Source of the DNA: Leeia oryzae DSM 17879
GTDB lineage: Bacteria > Pseudomonadota > Gammaproteobacteria > Burkholderiales > Leeiaceae
DNA length: 64,000 nt
NCBI RefSeq assembly: GCF_000376945.1
Contig: NZ_AQXU01000025.1
Coordinates: 124,001-188,000, forward strand
Direction of reading: 5' to 3'
The translations under genes were made by a program, and so were the position numbers. The notes below the pieces were generated by a model. That model worked only from the letters and a program-made list of their open reading frames with translations, did no database searches and had not been told where the DNA came from. Numbering within the stretch: the first letter of the stretch is position 1; the number at the start of each line of letters is the position of its first letter. Of this stretch, positions 8,806 to 17,926 are shown in pieces.

Positions 8806-9813
8806 ATGGCTACTATTAAAGACGTTGCACTACAAGCTGGCGTATCGGTCACCACCGTCTCGCACGCACTCAATGGCACCCGCTTTGTCAGCGAAGACGC
8901 CAAAGCGCGCATCGAGGCAGCGGTTGCCGCGCTCAGCTATGTGCCCAGCGCCATTGCCCGTAGCCTCAAGCACAATAGCACTCGCACGTTAGGGATGATG
9001 ATCCCGAGCAATTCTAATCCCTACTTTGCAGAAATCATCCGAGGGGTAGAAAGCCAGTGCTTCAATGCAGGCTACAACCTGGTGTTATGCAACTCGGACA
9101 ACGACCCGGACAAACAAGCCAGCCACCTGCGTGTGCTGGCAGAACGACGCATCGACGGCCTGATTCTGGTCGCTTCCGGCGCAGAATCTGCCTTGGCCAG
9201 CCAGTTAGAAGCACTCAACCTGCCACTGGTATTGGTCGATCGCAACATTGCCGGGCTTGATTGCGACCTGGTCCAGGTCGACCATGCCGCAGGCAGCAAA
9301 ATGGCCACCGAACACCTGATCAGCCTTGGTCATCGCAATATCGCCTGTATCAGCGGTCCTGCCGGGCTGTCTCCCAGCTCTGAGCGTCGGGCCGGCTGGA
9401 AACAAGCGCTGGCCGATGCATCGATTGCCAGACGAGAGGGAGATGTGGCCCGAGGTGACTTCACCAGCCGCGGTGGTTTCTTGGCCATGCAAACGCTGCT
9501 GGCCAGAAAAGACCCACCGACCGCGGTATTTGTCTGTAACGACGTGATGGCGATCGGTGCCATCAGTGCCATCCACCATGCCGGATTACGCGTGCCCGAT
9601 GATATATCGATTGTCGGCTTTGACGACATCGAACTTGCGGCCTACACCATTCCGCCGCTCACCACCATTGCTCAGCCCAAAGCGGCGATCGGCACCGGGA
9701 CGGCAGAATTGTTACTTGAACGGCTCACTGGTAGCCGTACCCAGACTCGTCAGCTCATTTTGCAGCCCGAGCTGGTGGTACGACAATCCACTGCGCCTCT
9801 TACCCAAGCCTGA
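8806..9813 (+). CDS. rbsR: LacI-family repressor RbsR
   Basis: The 335-residue protein has an N-terminal LacI helix-turn-helix (MATIKDVALQAGVSVTTVSHALNG) and a hinge helix (PSAIARSLK). A periplasmic-binding-like effector domain follows (NSNPYFAEIIRGVE to DDIELAAYTIPPLTTI). It lies inside the ribose operon between rbsC and rbsK, 85 bp after rbsC, so it probably controls its own expression through the tandem operators at 5116-5141. Ribose as the inducer is inferred from context. Confidence 0.9.
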   Translation: MATIKDVALQAGVSVTTVSHALNGTRFVSEDAKARIEAAVAALSYVPSAIARSLKHNSTRTLGMMIPSNSNPYFAEIIRGVESQCFNAGYNLVLCNSDNDPDKQASHLRVLAERRIDGLILVASGAESALASQLEALNLPLVLVDRNIAGLDCDLVQVDHAAGSKMATEHLISLGHRNIACISGPAGLSPSSERRAGWKQALADASIARREGDVARGDFTSRGGFLAMQTLLARKDPPTAVFVCNDVMAIGAISAIHHAGLRVPDDISIVGFDDIELAAYTIPPLTTIAQPKAAIGTGTAELLLERLTGSRTQTRQLILQPELVVRQSTAPLTQA

Positions 9814-9826
9814 TTGATAGAACGAT

Positions 9827-10753
9827 ATGCAAAACCCGCACGCCCCCATCCTGGTGATCGGCAGCCTGAACATGGATTTGGTCATGCGTACCCCACGTGT
9901 GCCGCAAGCCGGTGAGACCCTGCACGGCCATGATTTTTCGACCCATCATGGCGGTAAAGGCGCCAACCAGGCCTTTGCCTGTGCCAGACTGGGTGGTCAC
10001 GTCCATATGATCGGGCGGGTCGGGAAGGATGATTTTGGTCAACGTCTGAAGGATGGCCTGTCCACTGTCGGGGCCAACATCGACGGGATTGAAACCGTAG
10101 ATGCGCCTACCGGGGTTGCCATGATTCTGGTCGAAGACAACGGCCAGAACCGGATTTTATTATCCGCAGGGGCCAACGGCACCTACACGCCAGAAGATAT
10201 CGACCCATTGGCCCCCGCCATTCGCCAGGCTTGCCTGCTGGTACTGCAACTGGAAATCCCGGTGCCCGCCATCGTACGCCTGTTGGCCATCGCCAAAGCG
10301 GCCGGCACCCCGGTACTGCTCAACCCGGCACCTATGGCCGCGTTGCCAGATAATTGCTGGGATGCCGTTACCTACCTGATCCCGAATGAAACCGAAGCCA
10401 GCGAACTGACTGGCATTCCTGTCGATAGCCTGGACAGTGCGTCTCAGGCTGCCAAACAGCTATTAGCCAGAGGTGTGAAACAGGTGCTGATTACCCTTGG
10501 CAGCCAAGGCGTATGGGCAGCAGGCGCCGAGGCCAACGGCCACTTTCCTGCTCAGAAGGTCCATGCCATCGATACCACCGCCGCCGGGGATACCTTTATC
10601 GGCGGTATCGCCACCGGACTGCAAGAAGGATTATCCCTGACAGAGGCCATACAGCTCGGACAAGCCGCCAGCGCCATCACGGTTAGCCGTCGCGGCGCCC
10701 AGAGCGCCATTCCAGCGCGGCACGAAGTCACCAGCGCCAATCAACCCGGATAA
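9827..10753 (+). CDS. rbsK: Ribokinase RbsK
   Basis: A 308-residue PfkB-family sugar kinase that phosphorylates ribose to ribose 5-phosphate. The N-terminal motif HHGGKGANQAFACARLGG binds substrate. The C-terminal motif DTTAAGD (residues 249-255) carries the catalytic aspartate Asp255. The gene starts 13 bp after rbsR, within the operon. Confidence 0.94.
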   Translation: MQNPHAPILVIGSLNMDLVMRTPRVPQAGETLHGHDFSTHHGGKGANQAFACARLGGHVHMIGRVGKDDFGQRLKDGLSTVGANIDGIETVDAPTGVAMILVEDNGQNRILLSAGANGTYTPEDIDPLAPAIRQACLLVLQLEIPVPAIVRLLAIAKAAGTPVLLNPAPMAALPDNCWDAVTYLIPNETEASELTGIPVDSLDSASQAAKQLLARGVKQVLITLGSQGVWAAGAEANGHFPAQKVHAIDTTAAGDTFIGGIATGLQEGLSLTEAIQLGQAASAITVSRRGAQSAIPARHEVTSANQPG

Positions 10754-10759
10754 GGAATC

Positions 10760-11155
10760 ATGAGAAAAAACGGATTACTGCACGCCAAGCTGGCTGAAAT
10801 CATCACCGCCGCCGGTCATGGCGACTTGATCGTGATCGGCGATGCCGGCCTCCCCGTCCCGACGCATACGCCCGTGATCGACCTGGCGGTGGTTCCCGGC
10901 TTACCGGCCTTCTTGCCGGTACTCAAAGTGATATTAGCCGAACTGGCCACAGAAGCCGCACTCATCGCCTCAGAAACTGCGCAGTACAACCCGGTTATCA
11001 GCACCGGTATCACAACTCTGTTGGGGGATTTGCCGCAAGAAACCATTACCCACACAGCGCTCAAAGCCCTGTGCCAACAGGCCAAAGTCGTCGTTCGGAC
11101 GGGAGAATGCACGCCCTACGCCAATATTATCCTGCGTGCGGGCGTTACGTTCTAA
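10760..11155 (+). CDS. rbsD: D-ribose pyranase RbsD
   Basis: The 131-residue protein interconverts the beta-pyranose and beta-furanose forms of ribose so that RbsK can use it. His20 in AAGHGDLIVIGDAGLPVP is the family catalytic histidine. E. coli RbsD has 139 residues. It is the last gene of the operon, 6 bp after rbsK. In E. coli rbsD is first, so the order here is rearranged. Confidence 0.93.
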   Translation: MRKNGLLHAKLAEIITAAGHGDLIVIGDAGLPVPTHTPVIDLAVVPGLPAFLPVLKVILAELATEAALIASETAQYNPVISTGITTLLGDLPQETITHTALKALCQQAKVVVRTGECTPYANIILRAGVTF

Positions 11156-11173
11156 TGTCGGAACGACTACAGC

Positions 11174-11761
11174 CTACTCCTGCAGATACGCAATGGCTTT
11201 GGACAACAAATCCTGACTGATGTTATGCCCTAGCCCGGGCGTCGTATCCAGCGTGGCCGTACCGCCCAGCTTGCCAAGATGTTCTACTGCCGCATACGCC
11301 AATTGCACCGGCATCACCGGGTCGGCTTCGCCATGGAAGAAATGCAGACGGGTCTGTTTGGGCGCCTCCGCCGGCAAGCTGGCATAGCGGCCAGAAAATG
11401 CCAGTACATGCCCTACCAGACCATCTTCAACGGCCACTGCGGCCAGCGACATGATGCTCCCCTGCGAAAACCCGACCAGGACAATATTTTCTGGCGCAAC
11501 GCCTTTTTCCGCTTGCACCCGCTTGATGTCCGCTATCAGCGCAGGCACCTTTTCTGCCACCCGCGCGGTGCGGTTTTCCTCCGTCACCCCTTCAATCGAA
11601 AACCACTGGCGACCCGTCCCCATGCCAAACGGCATGGTGCCATTGGGCACATAATAGTGTGCATCCGGAAACTGGTGACGGAATACATTGGCCAAGCCCT
11701 GCATGCCGGCGGCGTTATCGCCAACACCATGCAAAAAGATGAATAACGCGGGTTTGCTCAT
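11174..11761 (-). CDS. Alpha/beta hydrolase, YpfH-like esterase
   Basis: The 195-residue cytoplasmic serine hydrolase belongs to the carboxylesterase/phospholipase (Abhydrolase_2) family. The catalytic triad is visible: Ser99 in GFSQGS, Asp147 in HGEADPVMP and His179 in GLGHNIS. The N-terminus FIFLHGVGDNA forms the oxyanion region. It converges with rbsD, with only 18 bp between the stop codons. The substrate is unknown; E. coli YpfH has broad esterase activity. Confidence 0.85.
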   Translation of the reverse strand: MSKPALFIFLHGVGDNAAGMQGLANVFRHQFPDAHYYVPNGTMPFGMGTGRQWFSIEGVTEENRTARVAEKVPALIADIKRVQAEKGVAPENIVLVGFSQGSIMSLAAVAVEDGLVGHVLAFSGRYASLPAEAPKQTRLHFFHGEADPVMPVQLAYAAVEHLGKLGGTATLDTTPGLGHNISQDLLSKAIAYLQE

Positions 11762-11915
11762 ATCGTGTTTGCTTTCGGGTTAATCCTGTTTGTGGCAGCC
11801 TGATCCACCAGTCTGCCCTACCAAGGTATAGCCTACAGAGAAGCAAACGATAAAAACAGCCTCCCTGCCGGAATATATTGCACCATATTCTGGAACAATC
11901 CCCCGTCATCACCTC

Positions 11916-12722
11916 TTAGCAAGCCCTGAAGGTATCCGGGTGATTGGCCACGCTCCAGGCATACGATTCCAGAGACAGCACCTGATGCTGGATGCCGGTT
12001 TCCAGCACGGTTGGTCGAGCCTCCTCACCTGCGGCGCCCATGGCAATCAGCAAGGGCAAGAAATGCTCAGGCGTGGGATGCGCCCGACTGGCAAATGGCG
12101 CCTCTTCCAGCGTTTTCAGCAAACCCTGCCGGTCGCTCATCATGACCCGGTCACGCACCCACTCGGTAAAGGCCGTCACGTAACCCGCGTCGTCCTGCAG
12201 TTTCTGACGGTACTCTTTGACATTATGGGTAAGACATCCCGAGCCCACCACCAGAACCCCTTCGTGCGTTAGTGGTGCCAGCGCCTGGCCCAGCCGGTAC
12301 GCCCCTTCGGCATTTAGCTGCTGCGGCATGCTCAGCTGCAAGACAGGGATATCCCCCTCCGGCAGCAACTGCATCAGCGGTACCCAGGCGCCATGGTCCA
12401 GCCCCCGCCAGGCATCGACTGATGTCAACCAGCCTTGCTGGGTCAACATCGATGCAATATGCCTTGCCAGTTCCGGCGCCCCTTTGGCCGGGTAATGCAT
12501 GTCATACAGGGCCTCGGGAAAAGACCCGAAGTCGTGTATGGTTTCCGGTGCCGGCGCAGCGGTCACTGTCAGCCCCCGGGTTTGCCAATGGGCAGATACC
12601 ACCAGCACGGCACGAATCCCCGTCAGCATCTGCCCATACGCTGATAACATCGACCCCCAGGTCCCCGGTTCCAGCAAAATATCCGGCGCCCCGTGCGATA
12701 CAAACAGACTGCGTTGTTGCAT
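11916..12722 (-). CDS. Extradiol ring-cleavage dioxygenase, YgiD/LigB-like
   Basis: The 268-residue protein belongs to the LigB superfamily, close to YgiD/DODA enzymes that open the ring of catechols such as L-DOPA. Metal ligands are probably His10 (VSHGAP), His45 (VSAHW) and a histidine in HPTPEHFLPLL near the C-terminus. The start at 12722 is chosen over one 21 bases upstream because AGGAGG lies 7 bases before this ATG. The Rieske oxygenase gene lies upstream on the same strand, 114 bp away, so they may be co-transcribed. The substrate is unproven. Confidence 0.85.
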   Translation of the reverse strand: MQQRSLFVSHGAPDILLEPGTWGSMLSAYGQMLTGIRAVLVVSAHWQTRGLTVTAAPAPETIHDFGSFPEALYDMHYPAKGAPELARHIASMLTQQGWLTSVDAWRGLDHGAWVPLMQLLPEGDIPVLQLSMPQQLNAEGAYRLGQALAPLTHEGVLVVGSGCLTHNVKEYRQKLQDDAGYVTAFTEWVRDRVMMSDRQGLLKTLEEAPFASRAHPTPEHFLPLLIAMGAAGEEARPTVLETGIQHQVLSLESYAWSVANHPDTFRAC

Positions 12723-12836
12723 GGCAGAACCTCCTGTAACCACAAATTACCAACAAAAAGACCCTCCGCAAAACATCTGCAAGCAGATCATTCGCAAAGG
12801 GTCTTGCTCATCTACACACCCAGTCAGGCTACGTGC

Positions 12837-14108
12837 TTATCCCAGCAAGGCTTTCAAGCGGCCGATATACCAGGCAGAGAACTTCTCCACCAGTGACTCG
12901 GTATAAGGCGAGTAAGGGCCTGGCACATAGGCCGGGCTATTCACGCCTTTTTGCGACTCTTCCACCAGGAAGCGGTCTTGCGCGTTAGTCTGGTTCCAGA
13001 CGTGGGTCAGGTTCTCCACGGTATAGTCCACACCCTCGACGGCATCTTTGTTCACCAGCCACTTGGTACGTACCAGCGTCTTGTCCGGGCTGATCGGCAG
13101 CACGGTAAAGGTCACGATGTGATCTGCCATGAAATGGTGCCAGCTGTTAGGTTGCGTCCAGAAAGACAGGCCGCCCAGTGCAGGGTCGGTAAAGTCACCC
13201 AGCAGCTTTTTGCAGGCAGACTCGGTGGTCATGGTCTGGGCTTGGCCATGCTTGTCCAGCGGCATGCGCTGGGTACGGAAACCACTGATGGCACTTTCCA
13301 GGCGCTCAACCTCTTTCGATGGCAGCCCCATGGCTTCCCACTCCGCATGACGCTGGGCAATCATCTTGTCGTATGCCTCTGCCCCCGGGTCGGTGCCTTC
13401 GCTTGGCGCAAAGCCATAGCTGTAGGCGTACAGAGAAATGGTCAGTTCAGGGTGGTTACCGGTACAGTGGTAGCATTCACGGTTATTTTCCATGGTCAGC
13501 TTCCAGTTGCCTTCTTCGATGATATCGATCTGGGCAGCGACCTTGGTGTTTTCTACCTGATGCGGCTTGATGTAAGGCGTCATGGTATTGACCAGATCCT
13601 CAAAGTCGGCCGGCGGGTTATCTGACAGACAAATGAACAGCAAGCCAGCCACATTTTTCAGGTGTACCGGTTTCAGGCTGTGGTGTTTCAGGTCAAACCC
13701 TTCTCCCATGTGCTCTGCAAACAGCAAAGAACCCTGCGTGTTATACGTCCACTGGTGGTAAGGACACACCAGATTACCTGTAGAGCCTTTAGCACCATTA
13801 CAGACACGCGCACCGCGGTGGCGGCAAACATTGTGGAAGGCACGGATCTCGTTATCATCCCCGCGCACAATCAGCACAGGCTGGCTACCGATATTCACCG
13901 TCATGTAGTCACCTGGCTCTGGCACATCGGGTGACACACCCACGTAAATCCAGTGCTGGCCAAAGATATATTTCACATCGGCATCAAAGATTTCCTGGCT
14001 GGTATAAAACGGCGCATCCAGACTATGCCCAGGGACACGGTTTGCCACCAGTTCACGAATTTTATCGGTATTTTCTACGCTTTTAAAGCCAATCTCACGA
14101 GTTCCCAT
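12837..14108 (-). CDS. gbcA: Rieske oxygenase alpha subunit, GbcA-like
   Basis: The 423-residue protein is the oxygenase component of a Rieske non-haem iron system. The [2Fe-2S] ligands are Cys95-x-His97 and Cys115-x2-His118, and the mononuclear iron histidines are His214 and His219 in RECYHCTGNHPEL. The sequence fits glycine betaine monooxygenase GbcA, which demethylates betaine to dimethylglycine, or the related stachydrine demethylase. The ATG at 14108 follows GTGAGAGA; a GTG 9 bases upstream is possible. The reductase GbcB is not beside it, so its electron donor must be elsewhere. Confidence 0.8.
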   Translation of the reverse strand: MGTREIGFKSVENTDKIRELVANRVPGHSLDAPFYTSQEIFDADVKYIFGQHWIYVGVSPDVPEPGDYMTVNIGSQPVLIVRGDDNEIRAFHNVCRHRGARVCNGAKGSTGNLVCPYHQWTYNTQGSLLFAEHMGEGFDLKHHSLKPVHLKNVAGLLFICLSDNPPADFEDLVNTMTPYIKPHQVENTKVAAQIDIIEEGNWKLTMENNRECYHCTGNHPELTISLYAYSYGFAPSEGTDPGAEAYDKMIAQRHAEWEAMGLPSKEVERLESAISGFRTQRMPLDKHGQAQTMTTESACKKLLGDFTDPALGGLSFWTQPNSWHHFMADHIVTFTVLPISPDKTLVRTKWLVNKDAVEGVDYTVENLTHVWNQTNAQDRFLVEESQKGVNSPAYVPGPYSPYTESLVEKFSAWYIGRLKALLG

Positions 14109-14477
14109 TTCTCTCACCCCATATTCGATTTAGTCAAAAACCTGCTGCAGAACGCGATGCAATCGTCGGGCTTTCAGCACTTTGCAATTAGCGTTTTTCC
14201 GACAAGCGAAAGACGGATTTCGACTAACAAGGGGATGAACCCATGAATTTGGTCAAACTTTTATCAGGTTTTACCAAAACATGGATGTCTTTGATCTGTA
14301 AGGACTATTCAAGAAGGAAAATTAGCTTAACAAGCGCCAGTACAAACTTTGATCTGGATCAAACGGCTTGTCGCCATCAACAAAAATATGTGTCTTAATT
14401 CGACATGCGATTAACAATAAATCACACTATTTGGCTTGCTTTGGTTGATGTTGCACCATACAGAATGCCATCCATCA

Positions 14478-14510
14478 ATTACCCCATAAAATTATATTTT
14501 ATGGGGTAAT
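14478..14510. promoter_or_regulatory. Perfect 15-bp inverted repeat, candidate operator
   Basis: Arms ATTACCCCATAAAAT (14478-14492) and ATTTTATGGGGTAAT (14496-14510) flank the 3-base loop TAT. A related but imperfect repeat follows 22 bp later. Together they look like two operators upstream of the nucleotidyltransferase gene. No T-run follows, so a terminator is less likely. Confidence 0.65.
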
Positions 14511-14532
14511 CCGTTTATCAATAGTGCTATCA

Positions 14533-14563
14533 TTACCCAATAAACTGACACTTTATGGGGTAA
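14533..14563. promoter_or_regulatory. Second copy of the TTACCCCATAAA inverted repeat
   Basis: Arms TTACCCAATAAA (14533-14544) and TTTATGGGGTAA (14552-14563) differ at one position and flank 7 bases. The site ends 10 bp before the ATG at 14574, where a bound repressor would block transcription or translation start. Confidence 0.6.
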
Positions 14564-14573
14564 CGATATTTCC

Positions 14574-15587
14574 ATGCCGATCCGACATCATGAGCTTGCA
14601 TTTCATACCCAGTATACAGAGCTGAAAGAGCGGGTAATGTCCGTTCATAACCTACTCCCAGGCACCCCTGGTACACTGACCATCCGTGATGGCACCGGCA
14701 CAGCTTACTGGTACAGGGTCTTCTACAGTGTTCCTGGCAAACAGGCGGAGACACTCATCTGCCGGGCAGAAGATCACCAGCAGAAAACCCACATGGAAGA
14801 GCAGATTGCATTTAGCCAGTGGGTACAAACCCAAGTCGGCCTAATGAAAAAGCTCGGGTTTCAAGTAGCAGACAAGCTCACTGCCAGAGTCATGGTGGAG
14901 CTTTACAACAGTGGCGCAGTAGAAGCAGGATTGACACTGGTTGGTACCCTAGCCTTCATGGCCATGTTAAACGACCTTGGCATTTACACAATCAGCGCCC
15001 GTACGCTGGATATTGACTTGGCTCGCAACCAGCCGCTCAAACTGGCCGCGCCCATGGCCTTCCTGCAGACCATGCAAGCCACAGGCCTCCCATTTGTTGC
15101 TGTTCCGGGCATGCCAAACAATGCCCCCAGCACGTCCGTCAAATTACCTGGCATTGAAAGCCTGCGGGTAGACGTACTCACCCCAGGCAAAACGACTGGC
15201 ACGATTGTTACGCTACCCGAACTGGGCTGGGCAGCCCAAGCCATTGAAGGTTATGATTATTTACTGGATATCACGGAAACAAGTATCTTGCTGGCGGGCG
15301 GGCATGCCATTCCCGTCAGGTTACCCCAACCATCCAGACTAGTATGGCATAAACTTTTTAGCAGTGTTCACCGAGGCAGCCTGCATGCAAAAGCAGCCAA
15401 AGACCGTCAGCAAGCCAACCTGCTTGGTCATGCACTAGCCAAGGAGTCACCCTGGCAGCTGGATGAGGCCTGGCAAGAAGCGCCAGCATACATAAAAAGC
15501 GCCATTCAAAAGCTCGTCCCACATATGATACAAGACATCAAACCAGACTCAGAATGGCATACCCAACTGCAACAATGCCTGGGCTAG
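14574..15587 (+). CDS. GSU2403-family nucleotidyltransferase-fold protein
   Basis: The 337-residue protein resembles the GSU2403/NTP_transf_8 family of the polymerase-beta-like nucleotidyltransferase superfamily. The fold's hallmark appears as LVGTLAFMAML (Gly124-Thr125) followed by TLDIDLA, with Asp146 and Asp148 as likely metal ligands. The N-terminal QYTELKERV and AYWYRVFYSVPGK match how such proteins begin. The biochemical role of the family is not established; relatives of this fold include AbiEii/MenT-type toxins. It has no clear operon partner. The two inverted repeats just upstream suggest tight regulation. It sits alone between genes of opposite strand, which fits an accessory gene. 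Confidence 0.65.
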   Translation: MPIRHHELAFHTQYTELKERVMSVHNLLPGTPGTLTIRDGTGTAYWYRVFYSVPGKQAETLICRAEDHQQKTHMEEQIAFSQWVQTQVGLMKKLGFQVADKLTARVMVELYNSGAVEAGLTLVGTLAFMAMLNDLGIYTISARTLDIDLARNQPLKLAAPMAFLQTMQATGLPFVAVPGMPNNAPSTSVKLPGIESLRVDVLTPGKTTGTIVTLPELGWAAQAIEGYDYLLDITETSILLAGGHAIPVRLPQPSRLVWHKLFSSVHRGSLHAKAAKDRQQANLLGHALAKESPWQLDEAWQEAPAYIKSAIQKLVPHMIQDIKPDSEWHTQLQQCLG

Positions 15588-15789
15588 CTACCAGCAGATA
15601 AACATTACGAAGCGTATACACCGCCCAAAACCATCACCAGACGCCTGCTACGAATTACAGCATCATAGACCCGGAGATGGAAATCACAGTTTTGCCGTAC
15701 AGAAGAAAGCTGAGATGATTTAGAAGACTCGGGCAGTCAAGCAGGATGGAGCAACGCGATATCCACCAATCATCCTCAAACCAGACCTC

Positions 15790-16848
15790 CTACTCAACAA
15801 CACCACTCGCCACTAAGGCATCCCCTGCCTTATCCTGACGCGCTGCCCATGTAATGGGCTGCAACCAGGACAAAAACTGCGTACTGGCATGAGACCAGGC
15901 AAACTGCGCCGCGTGCCGCCGAGCCACCGACCGGTCAATCTGCAACGCATCCAGACACGCCTGCCGCAAGTCATGCGACATCACCCCCGCCTGCGAATCC
16001 CCAATCACATCCAGCGGACCGGTGACCGGATATGCCGCCACCGGGCAACCGCACGCCATGGCTTCCAGCATCACCAAACCAAACGTGTCCGTCTTGCTGG
16101 GGAACACAAACACGCTGGCACTCCGGTATGCCTCTGCCAATTGCGCCGTATCCAGTCCCCCCAGCCAGTTCACCTCCGGATATTTCTTCATCAACGCCGC
16201 CCGCTGTGGCCCCACCCCTGCTACCCATTTGCTGCCAGGCAAGTCTAGAGACAAAAATGCAGCCAGGTTCTTCTCAACCGCCACCCGCCCGACATACAAA
16301 AATACCGGTGGTGTCGTCTGCAAGGCGTTGGCCGCTCCGGTTGGCTGGAAATGTTCCAGGTCCACCCCGTGCGACCACGTCGCCACATTGGTAAACCCGT
16401 GCAACTCCAGATCCCTGCGCACCACCGGCGTAGGTACCATTACATGAGCAGCTGCACCATGAAAGCGGCGCAGCCAGGCATAACTGATGCGTAGCGGCAA
16501 ACCGGTACGCAACTTCACATACTCCGGAAACCGCGAATGGTAAGCCGTGGTAAACGGCACCCCGTGGCGGATACACCACTTGCGGGCCGCCAGCCCCAGC
16601 GGCCCTTCCGTGGCAATGTGGATTGCATCCGGCTGCAACGCCTCAATGCGCGCTTTGACTTGTCTGTACGGAAACAAAGACAAACGGATATCCGGATAGG
16701 TAGGCATTGGCACCGTCCGGAACCCTTCGGGGGTCAGGAAATGCACCTCATGCCACCAACGAGCCAAGTCTGCCGCTGTGTATTGCAACGTCCGGACCAC
16801 TCCGTTCACCTGTGGCAACCATGCATCCGTCACGATCAGAATCCGCAT
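15790..16848 (-). CDS. Glycosyltransferase family 4 protein
   Basis: A 352-residue GT-B glycosyltransferase. The N-terminal RILIVTDAWLPQVNGVVRTL is typical of the family. The C-terminal domain has YVGRVAVEKNL and the nucleotide-sugar motif FPSKTDTFGLVMLEAMACGCPV with its conserved glutamate. The nearest described types are lipid glycosyltransferases related to MgtA/PimB. AGGAGAG lies just before the ATG. It is 25 bp downstream of the LpxH-like gene on the same strand, so the two probably form an operon acting on a membrane lipid. The acceptor is unknown. Confidence 0.85.
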   Translation of the reverse strand: MRILIVTDAWLPQVNGVVRTLQYTAADLARWWHEVHFLTPEGFRTVPMPTYPDIRLSLFPYRQVKARIEALQPDAIHIATEGPLGLAARKWCIRHGVPFTTAYHSRFPEYVKLRTGLPLRISYAWLRRFHGAAAHVMVPTPVVRRDLELHGFTNVATWSHGVDLEHFQPTGAANALQTTPPVFLYVGRVAVEKNLAAFLSLDLPGSKWVAGVGPQRAALMKKYPEVNWLGGLDTAQLAEAYRSASVFVFPSKTDTFGLVMLEAMACGCPVAAYPVTGPLDVIGDSQAGVMSHDLRQACLDALQIDRSVARRHAAQFAWSHASTQFLSWLQPITWAARQDKAGDALVASGVVE

Positions 16849-16873
16849 CTCACTCTCCTATCACCCGCACACA

Positions 16874-17731
16874 TTACACATTGACCCACGCCGCCACTTT
16901 TTGCCGGGCCGGCAAGGTTTCTATGACCTGCCCACCCTGTACATGCCAGCTGATAATCTGCAACTCGCCATCCAGCGTCTCGACCAAGGCAGTCAGGCTC
17001 TCTACCCAATCCCCGTCATTGGCATAAATTACGCCATCAATCTCGCGTAATTCTGCTTTGTGGATATGCCCGCACACCACACCATCCAGCCCGCGGGCCC
17101 GCGCTTCTGCCGCTACCGCCTCTTCAAACTGGGTAACAAAATTCACCGCCTTTTTGACTTTGTGCTTCAGGTATTGCGATAAAGACCAATACCCCAAACC
17201 CAACCGACCGCGCAGATGATTCAGCCAACGGTTGAGCTTGAGCGTAAATTCATATGCCCGGTCCCCCACATACGCCAGCCACTTGGCACACTGGATCACC
17301 CCATCAAACAAATCCCCGTGCAACACCAGCAGCTTCCGGCCATCAGCCAGTTCATGCACCGCCTCATCCGCAATGCGAATCTCGCCAAAGGTCAGTCCCA
17401 AAAAATGTCGCACACACTCATCATGGTTCCCCGGTATAAACACCACCTTGGTCCCCTTGCGCGCCTTGCGTAGCACCTTCTGCACCACATCATTGTGAGT
17501 CTGATGCCAGTACCAGTTGCGCCGTAACGCCCAACCATCCACGATGTCCCCGACCAGATACAGATAGTCAGATTCCGTATGTTTCAGGAAATCCAGCAGA
17601 TAGCTGGCCTGGCAACCGGCCGTACCCAAGTGAGTGTCAGAAATGAAAATGCTGCGAAAATGCGTTGTCGGCACCGACACTTTGGCGGCCTGAAGACTGG
17701 GGAGAGGAACAATATGAGCATTCATGCCCAT
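16874..17731 (-). CDS. Calcineurin-like phosphoesterase, LpxH-related
   Basis: The 285-residue metallophosphoesterase has all expected metal motifs: Asp32-x-His34 (SDTHLG), Asp62 (GDIVDGW), GNHDE (Asn102, His103), HGDLFD and GHIHKAE. It resembles the UDP-2,3-diacylglucosamine diphosphatase family of lipid A synthesis, but the LpxH2-type branch has uncertain substrates. The start is unclear: a GTG at 17746 and ATGs at 17731 and 17725 are all possible and none has a good ribosome site. It is followed by a glycosyltransferase on the same strand. Confidence 0.85.
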   Translation of the reverse strand: MGMNAHIVPLPSLQAAKVSVPTTHFRSIFISDTHLGTAGCQASYLLDFLKHTESDYLYLVGDIVDGWALRRNWYWHQTHNDVVQKVLRKARKGTKVVFIPGNHDECVRHFLGLTFGEIRIADEAVHELADGRKLLVLHGDLFDGVIQCAKWLAYVGDRAYEFTLKLNRWLNHLRGRLGLGYWSLSQYLKHKVKKAVNFVTQFEEAVAAEARARGLDGVVCGHIHKAELREIDGVIYANDGDWVESLTALVETLDGELQIISWHVQGGQVIETLPARQKVAAWVNV

Positions 17732-17870
17732 TATGAAAACAGGCACAGGTGACAGCCGAGTGAAGAATGCATGAAAGAATCATGACAACGCAGCAGGAGG
17801 CAATAGCAGTCTTTGCTTGATGCATCTGGCCATAACATCATCCAGACTACATTGGATAGGAAACCAATAG

Positions 17871-17896
17871 AAAAAGCCACCCGAAGGTGGCTTTTT
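17871..17896 (-). terminator. Rho-independent terminator of the porin gene
   Basis: Arms AAAAAGCCACC and GGTGGCTTTTT (11 bp) flank the 4-base loop CGAA. On the minus strand the stem ends in a T-run 31 bp beyond the porin stop codon. Confidence 0.88.
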
Positions 17897-17926
17897 CATA
17901 TTCTAAACCGTTAGATAACTAACAGA

